Source: Fibrella aquatilis
GTDB lineage: Bacteria > Bacteroidota > Bacteroidia > Cytophagales > Spirosomataceae
Reading direction: 5' to 3'
Assembly: GCF_017353255.1 (NCBI RefSeq)
Contig: NZ_JAFMYU010000010.1
Span: forward strand, 62,001-126,000
Length of the DNA: 64,000 nucleotides
Shown here: piece after piece, positions 8,820 through 17,910 of the stretch
How the letters are laid out: each line of letters begins with the position of its first letter
Position numbering within the stretch: position 1 is the stretch's first letter
Notes under the pieces: generated by a model
Database searches by the model: none
The model's input: the letters and a program-made list of their open reading frames with translations, nothing else
Told to the model about the DNA's origin: nothing
Program-made: the position numbers and the translations under genes

Positions 8820-9580
8820 TTGCTGTTAATTTGTTTCATCAACGCCCAGATAAACAGGGGGTTAGTGGTGAAATAGCGTTTAAATAGCCGGCGTGGCTCC
8901 TGCGCCAGGCGGAAGAGCCACTCGATACCCGACCGCCGTATCCATTCGGGAGCCAGCTTGGCCGACCCCGTCAGGATGGGCAGTGCCCCACCGATACCCA
9001 GCATCACGGCGGGCACCATGTTGCGCAGGCGGGCCATAAACAATTCCTGCTTGGGGCAGCCCAACGCCACAAACACCAGCTTCGCCCCCGACGCGCCCAA
9101 ACGTGCGGCTATGTCTTTTTCCTCCAGCGCGGTCAACGGCCGGAACGGTGGCGAATAGGTACCAGCAATGCGCAGGCTGGGGTAGCGTTCGGCACAAACG
9201 GCCACCGCCCGCGCCAGCTCATCGTCGGTAGAGCCGTAGAAATAGACGGGCAGTCCGCGTTCAGCGGCACCTTCCAGCAGACTAGGCATGAGGTCCATAC
9301 CCGCCAGTCGCTCCTGCGAAACGCCGTACAACTGCTTCAGCGACCATAAGAGCGGCACCCCATCGGCACACACCCAGTCGGCCCCGTTCACGGCGCGGGC
9401 CAGGTCGGGGTTGTGCTGCGCCTCGATCACCATGTGCACGTTGGCAAAGCAGGCCGTCCGCGATTCGCCGCCTACTGCCGCCGCCAGAATCTGCTCACGC
9501 AGTTCGGCATAAGGCAATAGCGAGAGGTCGAGACTGACCACCCGACGGCGCATTTGGGGTTGTGTATCAATTTGTTGCAT
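8816..9580 (-). CDS. WecG/TagA/CpsF family glycosyltransferase (GT26)
   Basis: A 254-residue member of the family that transfers N-acetylmannosaminuronate, ManNAc or similar sugars onto undecaprenyl-linked intermediates. Family motifs are clear: FANVHMVIEAQ, WVCADGVPLLW, YFYGSTDDE, FVALGCPKQELFMARL, GIGGALPILTG, and the C-terminal APEWIRRSGIEWLFRLAQEP. The length is normal. It acts at the cytoplasmic membrane face. Its stop overlaps the next gene's start in the same operon. The sugar specificity is not deducible. Confidence 0.92.
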   Translation of the reverse strand: MQQIDTQPQMRRRVVSLDLSLLPYAELREQILAAAVGGESRTACFANVHMVIEAQHNPDLARAVNGADWVCADGVPLLWSLKQLYGVSQERLAGMDLMPSLLEGAAERGLPVYFYGSTDDELARAVAVCAERYPSLRIAGTYSPPFRPLTALEEKDIAARLGASGAKLVFVALGCPKQELFMARLRNMVPAVMLGIGGALPILTGSAKLAPEWIRRSGIEWLFRLAQEPRRLFKRYFTTNPLFIWALMKQINSK

Positions 9581-9587
9581 ATTTTTT

Positions 9588-9661
9588 TAATGTACAATGA
9601 CCTTTACTTCTGAGCATTCGCAGTGCGTAGGGCCTCATTGTTCATTATTCATTGTACATTA
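9588..9661. repeat. Intergenic inverted repeat, 13-bp arms
   Basis: TAATGTACAATGA (9588-9600) is complementary to 9649-9661 across a 48-nt loop. The right arm covers the 3' end of the upstream glycosyltransferase gene (stop at 9649). Confidence 0.75.
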
Positions 9662-10899
9662 TTTATTACCTTCTTTTCTAAACCCGGATAAATGTCCTGG
9701 GTAAAGCGGTTGATTTTATTGGGCCACAATTGCTGCTGGGCAAAGGCGTAGGCCGCTTCGGCCATCTGCGCCCGCTCGGCAGGGTGGTGAAATAAATGTT
9801 CAATGGCGCGGGCCAGGTCGGTGGTGGCCTGCGCCGGGGTTTCTACAGGCACTTTTATACCCGTTTGCTCATCGACCAGTTCATTTTGGCCGTGCAGGGC
9901 CAGCGTGACCACCGGCAGCGAATAGGCCATGGCTTCCATGAGTTGCATGGGGCACGAGTCGCGCAGGCTCGTAAAGAAAAACACGTCCGACTCGCGGTAA
10001 TATTCCTTCACGCGGTCATAGCTCACGTGGCCCACCCAGTCTACCCGGTCGGCCACGTCGTAGGTGGTCAGGTAGCCAGGCATATACTCGGCCATTTCGC
10101 CCTGTCCACCCACAATAGTGAGCGTGATAGGCAGCGTTTTGCTCACTTTGCTAAACGCCTCAATAGTTAGCTCGATGCCTTTGCGGGGCAGCAAACGCCC
10201 CACCCACAGCAGCTTCATGGTTGGCCCCGCGGGCCGACGGATGACCACCGGAGGCATAAACGAGGCCGTCAGGCCAGCGTCGAGCATCCGCAGTATGGGC
10301 TTGTCTTTCCGCAGTATGCGGGCCATGTCCATGGTGTCTTCGTTTGAAATCAGCACCAGGTCGGCCACGTTGACGGTATGAAAAAAGCCCGGATTGATAA
10401 ACGAGAGCACGTTGCTGACCACGTCGCGGATTTTCTCGCGCGACCAGTACGGCCCGAAATACCGTTTGAACGCTACGGGTGCCTGCTGTCCCCCACCCAC
10501 CGGACCAAACACAAATGGCTTGCCCACGCGGTACATGAAACTGCCCAGCTGAATGCTGCTATAGGTGGCATGATGCACCAGGTCGAATTGATGCGTGGCG
10601 TCCAGTTCGCGGCCCATCCTGGCGGCTTTCCACTGCCAGTAGAGGTAGTGGCAATACATCCCGATCAGGTTGCCATAGGCCTTGTTAAGCCAGTTGGGCA
10701 GGGTCACGTAATGCACCGTCAGGTTCGGAAACAGGCCCGATGCCAGGATCGGCTCGATGAGGTCGCGGGCTTTTTCCTGGGTAATGCAATGCACGCGCAA
10801 TCCTGCTTCGCTCAGCAACGTGGCGTAGTTCCAGCCGTTGCCCTCCTCCGATCCGTGGTTGGGCAAACAGGCATATGCTGAGAGCAGGATTGTTTTCAT
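9649..10899 (-). CDS. Glycosyltransferase family 4
   Basis: A retaining GT-B transferase of 416 residues from the ATG at 10899. The protein begins MKTILLSAYACLPNHGSEEG, the normal Rossmann start of this family. A longer in-frame reading to 10986 only translates the intergenic hairpin. Donor-site motifs are visible: WVGRLLPRKGIELTIEAF, the EAMAYSLPVVT loop, and the preceding SDVFFFTSLRDSCPMQL. It is a cytoplasmic enzyme building the polysaccharide repeat unit. Sugar specificity is unknown. Confidence 0.9.
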   Translation of the reverse strand: MKTILLSAYACLPNHGSEEGNGWNYATLLSEAGLRVHCITQEKARDLIEPILASGLFPNLTVHYVTLPNWLNKAYGNLIGMYCHYLYWQWKAARMGRELDATHQFDLVHHATYSSIQLGSFMYRVGKPFVFGPVGGGQQAPVAFKRYFGPYWSREKIRDVVSNVLSFINPGFFHTVNVADLVLISNEDTMDMARILRKDKPILRMLDAGLTASFMPPVVIRRPAGPTMKLLWVGRLLPRKGIELTIEAFSKVSKTLPITLTIVGGQGEMAEYMPGYLTTYDVADRVDWVGHVSYDRVKEYYRESDVFFFTSLRDSCPMQLMEAMAYSLPVVTLALHGQNELVDEQTGIKVPVETPAQATTDLARAIEHLFHHPAERAQMAEAAYAFAQQQLWPNKINRFTQDIYPGLEKKVINNVQ

Positions 10900-10918
10900 A
10901 TCGTTGAGCTGTATGTAT

Positions 10919-10997
10919 GAAATGATTTTTTGGACAGGATTATCAAGATTTCGGCGGACCGCTGAAATCCTGATAATCCTGTCCAAAAAATCATTTC
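10919..10997. repeat. Intergenic long hairpin, 27-bp perfect arms
   Basis: Arms 10919-10945 and 10971-10997 pair perfectly. Inside, GATTTC and GAAATC extend the stem, so almost the whole 79 nt is palindromic. The right arm contains the stop codon of the upstream glycosyltransferase gene (10991-10993). Confidence 0.95.
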
Positions 10998-11872
10998 GCC
11001 ATCAGGTACTTGCGTTTCAAAAAGCCCATCGAAATGCGGAGCACATCAACGAGGAAATAGAGTTGTTTGGTCTTGCCGTGGGCGATGGCGAAGTTATAGC
11101 GCACCGTCAGGTTGGTTGGCGACCGCACCGACGTAAAGCTGTTGACAAAGTCTTTCCAGGTTTCTTTTTCTTTCAAAAACAGCCCCGTGGCTTTCGTGTA
11201 TTCCAGCACCAGGCTTTTGGTGTTGACAATCAGCTTGTAGCCCGCTTTTTTGGCCCTTACCGAAAACTCGATGTCGGACATGTAGTGCGAAAACCGCCGC
11301 GAATCGTACAGCCCAACCTTGTCGAAAACGGCCATCGGAATGAGCGTACCCCGACCCGGCAGCGAGTCAGACTCCACAAAGTCGGTGCGGCGGGCCAGCT
11401 CGTCGTAATCATAGTTGTAGTCGGCGGCGGCGTGCCGTCCCGACGCAAACCAGAGTTCCATGTGCGTACCGGCAAACTCCAGCTTTTTAGGGTCATCTAC
11501 GTCTACGCTCGGCGACCCCACCAGGCAAGGTTTGTGCTGCTCGTAGGCATCCAGCAGGGTTTGCAGGTAGTCGGGCCGCACTTGGGTGTCGTCGTTGAGG
11601 GTCAGGATAAAGTGCTCCTCGAAACCCGGCGCGGGGTGTTCCTGCGCGTAGCGGATACCCCAGTTGGTTGCCTCGGTCCACCACAAATCGCCCGTGCCGC
11701 GAATGATGAGCGTGTCGGGAAATTCGTCCTGAATCATCTGGCTCGTGCCGTCCGTTGAGCCGTCGTCAACCACAATGACGCGGAAGTTGCGGTACGTCTG
11801 CACGTCCAGACAGCCCAGACACTGCTGTGTCAAGGCTCTGCGATTATGAACAGGTATAACAATGGTAATCAT
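10991..11872 (-). CDS. Glycosyltransferase family 2
   Basis: An inverting GT-A transferase of 293 residues. It starts MITIVIPVHNRRALTQQCL, carries VVDDGSTDGT (nucleotide binding), the metal-binding LTLNDDTQ, and the DLWWTEATNWG segment typical of rhamnosyltransferase-like GT2 enzymes. C-terminal hydrophobic residues may help membrane association. Part of the minus-strand polysaccharide operon. The transferred sugar is not known. Confidence 0.9.
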   Translation of the reverse strand: MITIVIPVHNRRALTQQCLGCLDVQTYRNFRVIVVDDGSTDGTSQMIQDEFPDTLIIRGTGDLWWTEATNWGIRYAQEHPAPGFEEHFILTLNDDTQVRPDYLQTLLDAYEQHKPCLVGSPSVDVDDPKKLEFAGTHMELWFASGRHAAADYNYDYDELARRTDFVESDSLPGRGTLIPMAVFDKVGLYDSRRFSHYMSDIEFSVRAKKAGYKLIVNTKSLVLEYTKATGLFLKEKETWKDFVNSFTSVRSPTNLTVRYNFAIAHGKTKQLYFLVDVLRISMGFLKRKYLMAK

Positions 11873-11896
11873 AACAGTTGAGGTTTGTGGTTGGTG

Positions 11897-11961
11897 GTTG
11901 GTGGTTTGTGGTTGCTTCGCGCTGAACGGTTAAGAGCGCGAAGCAACCACAAACCACCAAC
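11897..11961. repeat. Intergenic perfect hairpin, 27-bp arms (GGTTGGTGG family)
   Basis: Arms 11897-11923 and 11935-11961 are perfectly complementary with an 11-nt loop. The left arm is built from the direct repeat GGTTGGTGG/GGTTTGTGG. The right arm reaches the stop of the polymerase gene. Confidence 0.92.
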
Positions 11962-13190
11962 TACAAACTCGTTTCATACAGCCTTGGCTCCCGCTCTACC
12001 GGCTGCATTGGCTTGCTTATAACCCGCCGTTGGTAGATGCCGTAGAACATGCCGAGGCCGGTGAATGACCAGAAATAAAGCGGTAACTGATACGACACGC
12101 CAAACAGTAACCCGCTGATAATGAACGCAAACAGCATGGTTTGTTCCGACGATAGCCGACGGTTGCGGTGGTAGATTGTCCAGAGAGTGGTACCCGCAAT
12201 GAACAAGTTTACCAGCAAGCCCGCGATGCCGTAGTTGTAGAGCATGTCAATGTATTGCGAGTGGATCACGGTGCCTTTCGAGGCAAAATCTTCGTTTTCC
12301 ATGATCTCGCCTTTGTCGTAGCCTTCGTAGCGCCAGCCCAGCAGGGGCCGCTGCATGATGCCTTTCCAGTAGTAGGTCGACTGTTCGAGCCGCCAGCTAC
12401 CGGTTTCGTCTTCCTGCGGTTTGGCAATGCCGCCAATGTTCTCGAAAAACGCCGCCGTTTTCTTCGGCGATAGAATCCCCGCGAACGGCAGGCCCACCAG
12501 CGCAATGACCAGCAGCGTAGACAGCAGGTTGCCCAACCGCAGTTTAGCCGTGGCCACTTTGCCAATGGCGCTCAGGCCAAAAACAATCAGCATGGCAAAC
12601 AGGGCCGTGGAAATCACCGACCGGTGCAACAACACGAAAATCACCCCAAACACGGCCAGCGTTTTCAACAAATCCAGCCGCCGTCCGTTCTGCATGAATT
12701 CGAGCAGGAAGTAGAGGAACGGAATCACCAGATACAGCGCCTCATAGGCCGCCGTAGTCCGCGATTCCGACGTGAAGCCATACTCCAGAATACGGCCCGT
12801 AAACACCTGCCCCACCACATACATGGCCAGGATGAAGTTTACAATCCACTTCATTTTCAACTCACCAGCGCGGGGGGCCACGTAGAACGTGAGCAGGGCC
12901 AGGCCGCAGTAGGCAAAACGCTTGATCACAAAAAACGAGTACACGTACTGGTTGTAGATGTACAGCGATTCGAGCACCAACGCAATGACACTCAGCGTGA
13001 TAACCCAGGCCGCCAGCTTATAGGGGCCGGGGTAGGTAAAATAAAACAGCATCAGCCCGGCCGCGCCCGCCAGCCCCCCCAGGTTCACCATGGCGGTGAG
13101 GACGGGGCTAAGCTGGTTGAAGCCATAGGTCATCGAACTGACTCCGAAGAGCAGGATGAACAGGGCAATGCGGTGAATCCAGATCTTCAT
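11961..13190 (-). CDS. O-antigen polymerase/ligase family membrane protein (Wzy-like)
   Basis: A 409-residue inner-membrane protein with about ten hydrophobic segments and one large periplasmic loop at about residues 255-320. The loop contains the Wzy_C-type signature around KGTVIHSQYIDMLYNYGIAG, in which the HS motif is typical of WaaL/Wzy proteins. The likely role is joining lipid-linked repeat units into polymer in the periplasm. It is the only polymerase candidate in the cluster, which also has a flippase and a Wzc-like co-polymerase, so a Wzx/Wzy-dependent pathway is inferred. Confidence 0.85.
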   Translation of the reverse strand: MKIWIHRIALFILLFGVSSMTYGFNQLSPVLTAMVNLGGLAGAAGLMLFYFTYPGPYKLAAWVITLSVIALVLESLYIYNQYVYSFFVIKRFAYCGLALLTFYVAPRAGELKMKWIVNFILAMYVVGQVFTGRILEYGFTSESRTTAAYEALYLVIPFLYFLLEFMQNGRRLDLLKTLAVFGVIFVLLHRSVISTALFAMLIVFGLSAIGKVATAKLRLGNLLSTLLVIALVGLPFAGILSPKKTAAFFENIGGIAKPQEDETGSWRLEQSTYYWKGIMQRPLLGWRYEGYDKGEIMENEDFASKGTVIHSQYIDMLYNYGIAGLLVNLFIAGTTLWTIYHRNRRLSSEQTMLFAFIISGLLFGVSYQLPLYFWSFTGLGMFYGIYQRRVISKPMQPVEREPRLYETSL

Positions 13191-14348
13191 CTACGGGTTG
13201 CTCAGTACGCGTTCATAAATGGCCTTAGTCTCGTCGGTAATGTGTTTGGCGTCGAAACGCTCCAGCGAAATATGCCGGGCCTGCCGGGCAATTTTCTGGC
13301 GTAAGTCGGGGCTTTCCCACAGTTGTTCCACGCCCCGCGCAATGTCTACCGGCTCCAGCGACGTCAGGATGCCCGTCTCGCCCGATTCGATCATCGACGA
13401 CACGCCGCCTACGTTGCTGGCCACCACGGGCAAGCCCGCCAGTTGCGCCTCCGACACGCTGTTGGGGCTGTTGTCGATGTAGGACGGGTGGAGCAAACAA
13501 AACGCCTCGTGGTAGGCCTGCCACAGTTGCGGGGCCGACAACATACCCCGGTGTTCCAGCGCCGAGGCCGGTACGTTGGGCAAGTTGAGCGACTGCGCCA
13601 GCTTCACCAGGGATTCGGTGTCGCCGTAGCCCGTCACAATCAGCCGGATGGGGAGCTTCTGCCGCAACATGTTCAGCGCCTTTAGTGCTTCGCGGATACC
13701 CTTGATGTCGTTGAGGCCACCCACAAACAGCATGGCGTCGGCATGGGCATTGGCCGTGGCGTCAATGGGTTCGTAAAATTCCGGGCGCATCAGTTCCCAG
13801 TTATGGTGGATGATGGCGTCGGGCTGAAGCTGCCTGATGATAGCCTTGTCCCAATGCGTCCGGCCAATGAAATGGCGGATGGTGGGGGCGTATTTTTTCT
13901 CATAATAGCTCGCCACCGCCCACGACGCATGCCGGTATTCGGGCTTGCTGGGCAGGTATTTGTAGTATTCCGTCACAAACCCCTGCGCACTCAGCACCTT
14001 CGGCATGGTCAGGCCCGACCCCATAGCAGCGTACTGCTGCTCGGTGCCGTGAATGTGCACCAGATCATACTGCGACCCGATTTCATTAACGTACTCGCGC
14101 ACCCGCCGCACCCGCCGACGGTAGCCCGTGAGCAGGTCGATTTTGTCATCGGGCACTTTCAGATAGATATACCGAACTCCGTCTTTCACCGTCTCTTCGT
14201 CTTGGGCAATGGCCGGGTTGTAGCTCACAACGGTAATGCGCACCTGTCCCGTGGCCACCAGTCGGGTAGCCAAGGCGGTCATCCAGGGGGTTGGGTGGCC
14301 AGGTTTTGCGGGGTGCGGTGCAGCAGCCAGCCAGAGTGCGTTAATCAT
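13191..14348 (-). CDS. Glycosyltransferase family 4
   Basis: A GT-B transferase of 385 residues. N-terminal MINALWLAAAPHPAKPGHPT resembles the acceptor-domain start of GT4 enzymes. The C-terminal domain carries AMLFVGGLNDIKGIREAL and EAQLAGLPVVASNVGGVSSM, with the usual donor-site glutamate. It is directly adjacent to the polymerase gene (stop and start abut) and overlaps the upstream GT4 gene by 4 nt. Substrates are unknown. Confidence 0.9.
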   Translation of the reverse strand: MINALWLAAAPHPAKPGHPTPWMTALATRLVATGQVRITVVSYNPAIAQDEETVKDGVRYIYLKVPDDKIDLLTGYRRRVRRVREYVNEIGSQYDLVHIHGTEQQYAAMGSGLTMPKVLSAQGFVTEYYKYLPSKPEYRHASWAVASYYEKKYAPTIRHFIGRTHWDKAIIRQLQPDAIIHHNWELMRPEFYEPIDATANAHADAMLFVGGLNDIKGIREALKALNMLRQKLPIRLIVTGYGDTESLVKLAQSLNLPNVPASALEHRGMLSAPQLWQAYHEAFCLLHPSYIDNSPNSVSEAQLAGLPVVASNVGGVSSMIESGETGILTSLEPVDIARGVEQLWESPDLRQKIARQARHISLERFDAKHITDETKAIYERVLSNP

Positions 14349-15499
14349 ACGTTGAAAACGGGAGATGGTTCGTTGAGTGCTTGTTCGTAAAACGCAATCA
14401 GGCGGGTGAGCGCCGTTTCGTGGTCAAAATGGACTGCCGCAAAATCGGCCTGCCTGATAGCCAGCGTCTGGCGTTTGGCGGGGTCGAAATAGGGCAGAAT
14501 TTCGTTAGTGACGCCCTGTGCATCTGTGTGTTGCAATAGCCCTTCGCGGCCCGGCACCATTTCGGGAATACCGCCTACGGGTAGGGCCAGCACTGGCGTA
14601 TGCACCGCCATAGCCTCGATAATGCTATAGGGGCAATTGTCGTTGAGGGCCGTGTGGACGTAGAGATCCGTTTGGGCCACCAGCCGCCACGGGGCCGCCT
14701 GCCGCCCGTAGAAGGTGATATGGTCGGTCAGTTTCAGGTCGGCCACCAGCTGCTCATACTCCGTGCGCTTGGGACCGTCGCCGATAAGCCAGATGTTGAA
14801 TTTCTCCACCCCCCGGCGGCGCAGTTCGTCACCCACTTCAATAAGCAGCTTCTGATTTTTGCGCTCGTCTACGTACCCTACGTTACTGATCGTCAAGCCC
14901 TCCTCCCCCACTTCGTGGGTAATGGTAGCCGTGGCAATTTCTGCCGAAACCGTGTTGTAGAGAATGACTTTGTTAACATCGGGCGGCAGCAGGTGCTTCG
15001 ATTTCCGGTAAGCGTAGTCCGACACGAACACGTAGTTTTTCACCTGCGCAAACAGGTAGGCGTACCAGCGCGTAAGCTGCTTCTGCAACCAGACGGGCAG
15101 GTCGTTGGCGGCAATGAGTTCGGTAACGGGATCGTCATTGAAGTGACAGGTCAGCACCACCGGCACGGTTTTGCCCAGGGCCAGCCACGCCGCCACGCCA
15201 GAGCGCACGTCCTGCGCATGGATCACGTCGAACCCCTCGGCCCGCCGCGCCCGCGCGCCCAGGTACAGCCGCACAAAATACGACGCCTCGTCCCAGATGA
15301 CCCGGCTCACCGTACCCAACCGCCGAAACACATGCCCCAGAATATTGAGCAGCTTGTTCCAGAACGGGGGCGTATCGGTCGTTTCCACCACCGTTACCCG
15401 ACAGCCACGGCGCACCAGATCCTGCGACAGGGTCCGGTAGTACGTGACCACCCCCGACGGAGAATAAGCAGCTAAGAATGTGACAATCAGGATGTTCAT
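14345..15499 (-). CDS. Glycosyltransferase family 4
   Basis: A GT-B transferase of 384 residues. It opens MNILIVTFLAAYSPSGVVTY, has ISNVGYVDERKNQKLLIEV in the donor domain and IIEAMAVHTPVLALPVGGIP at the nucleotide-sugar site. It overlaps the next GT4 gene by 4 nt and sits one base from the GT2 gene upstream, so the three are one translational unit of the polysaccharide operon. Specificity is unknown. Confidence 0.9.
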   Translation of the reverse strand: MNILIVTFLAAYSPSGVVTYYRTLSQDLVRRGCRVTVVETTDTPPFWNKLLNILGHVFRRLGTVSRVIWDEASYFVRLYLGARARRAEGFDVIHAQDVRSGVAAWLALGKTVPVVLTCHFNDDPVTELIAANDLPVWLQKQLTRWYAYLFAQVKNYVFVSDYAYRKSKHLLPPDVNKVILYNTVSAEIATATITHEVGEEGLTISNVGYVDERKNQKLLIEVGDELRRRGVEKFNIWLIGDGPKRTEYEQLVADLKLTDHITFYGRQAAPWRLVAQTDLYVHTALNDNCPYSIIEAMAVHTPVLALPVGGIPEMVPGREGLLQHTDAQGVTNEILPYFDPAKRQTLAIRQADFAAVHFDHETALTRLIAFYEQALNEPSPVFNV

Positions 15500-15500
15500 C

Positions 15501-16409
15501 TTACTTGTGCATGTACTTATAAAGCCTCAGCGTGAGGATGTTATCGGGGCGTTTGCGGAAGTTGTTAACCATGCTGTCGATGGCCGCTTCGCCGAAAATG
15601 AGGAAGTTGTAGAGGCGATTGGTGCGCTTGGTACGAGCCTGTTCCATGGTCTGGCCAAAAGCCCACTTGGCGAAAACCGCCATGCCATAGGCATTGCCGT
15701 GTACATTCTGGAACACCCGCCGCTGGTTGCGCACGGCGTAGTACTGCTTCCAGGCACCGGGCCAGGGAATGCCGTTGCGGTCGAACGAGGGTGGATGGTA
15801 GAACACCGACGCCGGGACCGTTACGACGGGGAAACCGTTTTTGATGGTCCGGGTCATGTATTCCACTTCGTCACCCCAGATAAACAGCTTCACGTCGGGC
15901 GTACCCACGGTTTTCACCACGTCGGAGTGGATAAGCGTACCGTTGAAAAACGAGGCCACGCCGTAGATCAGGTCATACTGCGTCATGTCGCTCACGGTGC
16001 GGTAGCTGCGGTTGGGCCGGTCTACGTAGAACGCCAGTTCGCTATGGTCTTTGGCACTCACCGACATCGAATTTTTGATGCAGGGACCCAGATTCGGCGA
16101 TTCGAGCAGGTTTTGTAGGGCATCGGGTGCCGCCACACAGTCGTCGTCCATACACCAGAGCCAGGTAGACCCGCCGTTGTAGGCCGTCTGAATGCCCGTG
16201 GCAAAACCACCCGCGCCACCCAGATTGGCCTGCGTCGTCACGGTGAGGTCGGGTTGCGTGGCCAGCCACTCGTCGGTGCCGTCGGTGCTGCCGTTATTGA
16301 TGACATAGATCACGTCGAGCTTCCGGGTTTGCGCCCTCAGCGTGTCGATACAGATCTTTAAATCATTCAGGCGGTTGAACGTCACCACCACTGCTGCTAC
16401 TGTTTCCAT
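15501..16409 (-). CDS. Glycosyltransferase family 2 (GlfT2-like)
   Basis: A 302-residue GT-A enzyme. It begins METVAAVVVTFNRLNDLKIC, with VINNGSTDGTDEWL, NLGGAGGFATGI and the metal-binding WCMDDDCVA. The GGAGGF motif and later WGDEVEY and GIPWPGAWKQYYAVRN segments are features of galactofuranosyltransferase-like GT2 proteins. Galactofuranose as substrate is inference from motif resemblance only. Cytoplasmic or membrane-peripheral. Confidence 0.85.
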   Translation of the reverse strand: METVAAVVVTFNRLNDLKICIDTLRAQTRKLDVIYVINNGSTDGTDEWLATQPDLTVTTQANLGGAGGFATGIQTAYNGGSTWLWCMDDDCVAAPDALQNLLESPNLGPCIKNSMSVSAKDHSELAFYVDRPNRSYRTVSDMTQYDLIYGVASFFNGTLIHSDVVKTVGTPDVKLFIWGDEVEYMTRTIKNGFPVVTVPASVFYHPPSFDRNGIPWPGAWKQYYAVRNQRRVFQNVHGNAYGMAVFAKWAFGQTMEQARTKRTNRLYNFLIFGEAAIDSMVNNFRKRPDNILTLRLYKYMHK

Positions 16410-16420
16410 AACTTTATTGA

Positions 16421-16505
16421 GTTCAAGGTTTAATGTCTAAGGTTGGCTGACGCCTGCGTACTGCTGCGTCAGCCAACCTTAGACATTAAACCTTAAACCT
16501 TGAAC
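16421..16505. repeat. Intergenic perfect hairpin, 29-bp arms
   Basis: Arms 16425-16453 and 16466-16494 are perfectly complementary with a 12-nt loop. A second copy of the outer unit (AAACCTTGAAC, 16495-16505) can also pair with 16421-16431, giving an alternative register. The right arm overlaps the 3' end of the flippase gene. Confidence 0.92.
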
Positions 16506-17910
16506 TCCTTTTTCCCATCCTCGCCCGGCCAAAGTCAATGGCTTCGCGGATGGTTTCGCGTTGAATAAGTCGGATGCCTTTAAACCAGAGGTAGCCAAAC
16601 ATGGCCAGCATAATGTACAGTTCGGCCAGCACCCAGGCGTAGGCCGCACCAGTATAGCCGTAGCCCTTGATGAGCCATACGTTGAGCAATAACCCCACCA
16701 CCGACCCGATGGCCGTGATGGCAAAAAAAGCTTTGTCCATGCGCAGGTTCAGCATGGTGTGCATACCCAGCAGGTTACTCGCCCCGATGATGATGGGCAG
16801 AAACGCCACGATCCTGAGCACCGGAATGGCATCGGCAAAGGCCGCGCCGTAGAACAGGTTTACGAAGTAGGGCGCAATGATCCAGAGGCCAATGGTGATC
16901 AGCATCATCAGCCCGATCAGAGGCAAAAATGCCGTTTGTACTAAACGGAGGCCGTTTTCGCGCCCTTTACCAAAGGCATTGGCCACAATCGGGAAAAACG
17001 CCTGGTTCAGGGCCAGCGCCACAAACGACCGGGCGATGCCTTCCAGCCGCGTGCCCGCCGAGAAGATCCCGACCTGGTAGGATGTGCTGAGCAGGCCCAG
17101 AAAAAACACCGTCGACGAAGCGTAGATCGTGATCATCACCGACGAGAAAAACAGGGTGCTGTCTTCTTTAAACCGGTTGATAAGCCGCGCCACCGATGGC
17201 CACGCAAACGTGATCTTAAACCGCTTAATGGCAATGCTCAGAGCTACCACGTTAATGGCTACCTGCGACACGCTCAGCGACAGGTTCTGGTAGATGTAGT
17301 CGTTGGCCTGACGGATAAACAAAAACACCGACGCCGTCACCAGCACTTTCACCACCAGGTTGAACACCGCCACCCGGCTAAGATCTTCCATGGCCTGATA
17401 CACCCAGAATGGCGACAGCACCATAGCAATAGTGGTGATGTAGGTGCAGACGTGCAGCCAGGCGTGTTCCCTAAACTGCGGATTGAGGTAGGTAACAAAC
17501 CCGAAAATCACCGACGACAGTATCCACAGCAACACCTTACCCGCCAGCACTTCACTAAAAATCTTATCGACAACAGCCTTATCGAAGCGATTGGCAGCAA
17601 TGGCCCGCACCGCCGCCATCTCGAAACCGTAGTTGATTAGCAGCGTGAAGTAGGCGATGTAGGCCAGCGAAAAGTTGAGCAGCCCCAGTTTGTCAGGCCC
17701 GATAATGCGCACCACATAGGGTACTGTCAGGATGGGCAGGAGGAAATTAGCCACCTGCACACTGAACAGCGACGCTACGTTGACCGCAAACCGACGCAAC
17801 GTCGGCTTAGAGAGCATAGGTTGCCCCGCCTGCGGCTCCTGGGGAGTCACTTCGGCGGGGGTGCCTGCTACTACGGGCCGGGTTTCCAGATCGGGGCTAG
17901 CACCTACCAT
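16486..17910 (-). CDS. Polysaccharide flippase (Wzx/MATE-like)
   Basis: A 474-residue polytopic protein of the polysaccharide transporter family. The N-terminal tail of about 35 residues is hydrophilic (Pro/Glu-rich). It is followed by the characteristic start of Wzx proteins (ASLFSVQVANFLLPILTVPYV, then IIGPDKLGLLNFSLAYIAYF) and around twelve to fourteen membrane segments. It should flip undecaprenyl-linked repeat units to the periplasm. Its start overlaps the stop of the sugar transferase gene by 7 nt. Confidence 0.9.
   Translation of the reverse strand: MVGASPDLETRPVVAGTPAEVTPQEPQAGQPMLSKPTLRRFAVNVASLFSVQVANFLLPILTVPYVVRIIGPDKLGLLNFSLAYIAYFTLLINYGFEMAAVRAIAANRFDKAVVDKIFSEVLAGKVLLWILSSVIFGFVTYLNPQFREHAWLHVCTYITTIAMVLSPFWVYQAMEDLSRVAVFNLVVKVLVTASVFLFIRQANDYIYQNLSLSVSQVAINVVALSIAIKRFKITFAWPSVARLINRFKEDSTLFFSSVMITIYASSTVFFLGLLSTSYQVGIFSAGTRLEGIARSFVALALNQAFFPIVANAFGKGRENGLRLVQTAFLPLIGLMMLITIGLWIIAPYFVNLFYGAAFADAIPVLRIVAFLPIIIGASNLLGMHTMLNLRMDKAFFAITAIGSVVGLLLNVWLIKGYGYTGAAYAWVLAELYIMLAMFGYLWFKGIRLIQRETIREAIDFGRARMGKRSSRFKV

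Noticed and set aside
10900-10986. N-terminal extension of the GT4 gene
   Set aside because: It reads through the intergenic hairpin; the canonical GT4 start is the ATG at 10899. The extensions at 22307-22360, 28560-28679, 55729-55848 and 61800-61856 were rejected for the same reason.
10838-11758. Plus-strand ORF of about 306 codons opposite the GT2 gene
   Set aside because: Shadow frame of a gene with clear GT2 motifs; its own translation is Arg/His/Val-rich and family-less. The same applies to other long antisense frames at 14600-15475, 19098-19910, 26856-27947 and 31592-32653.
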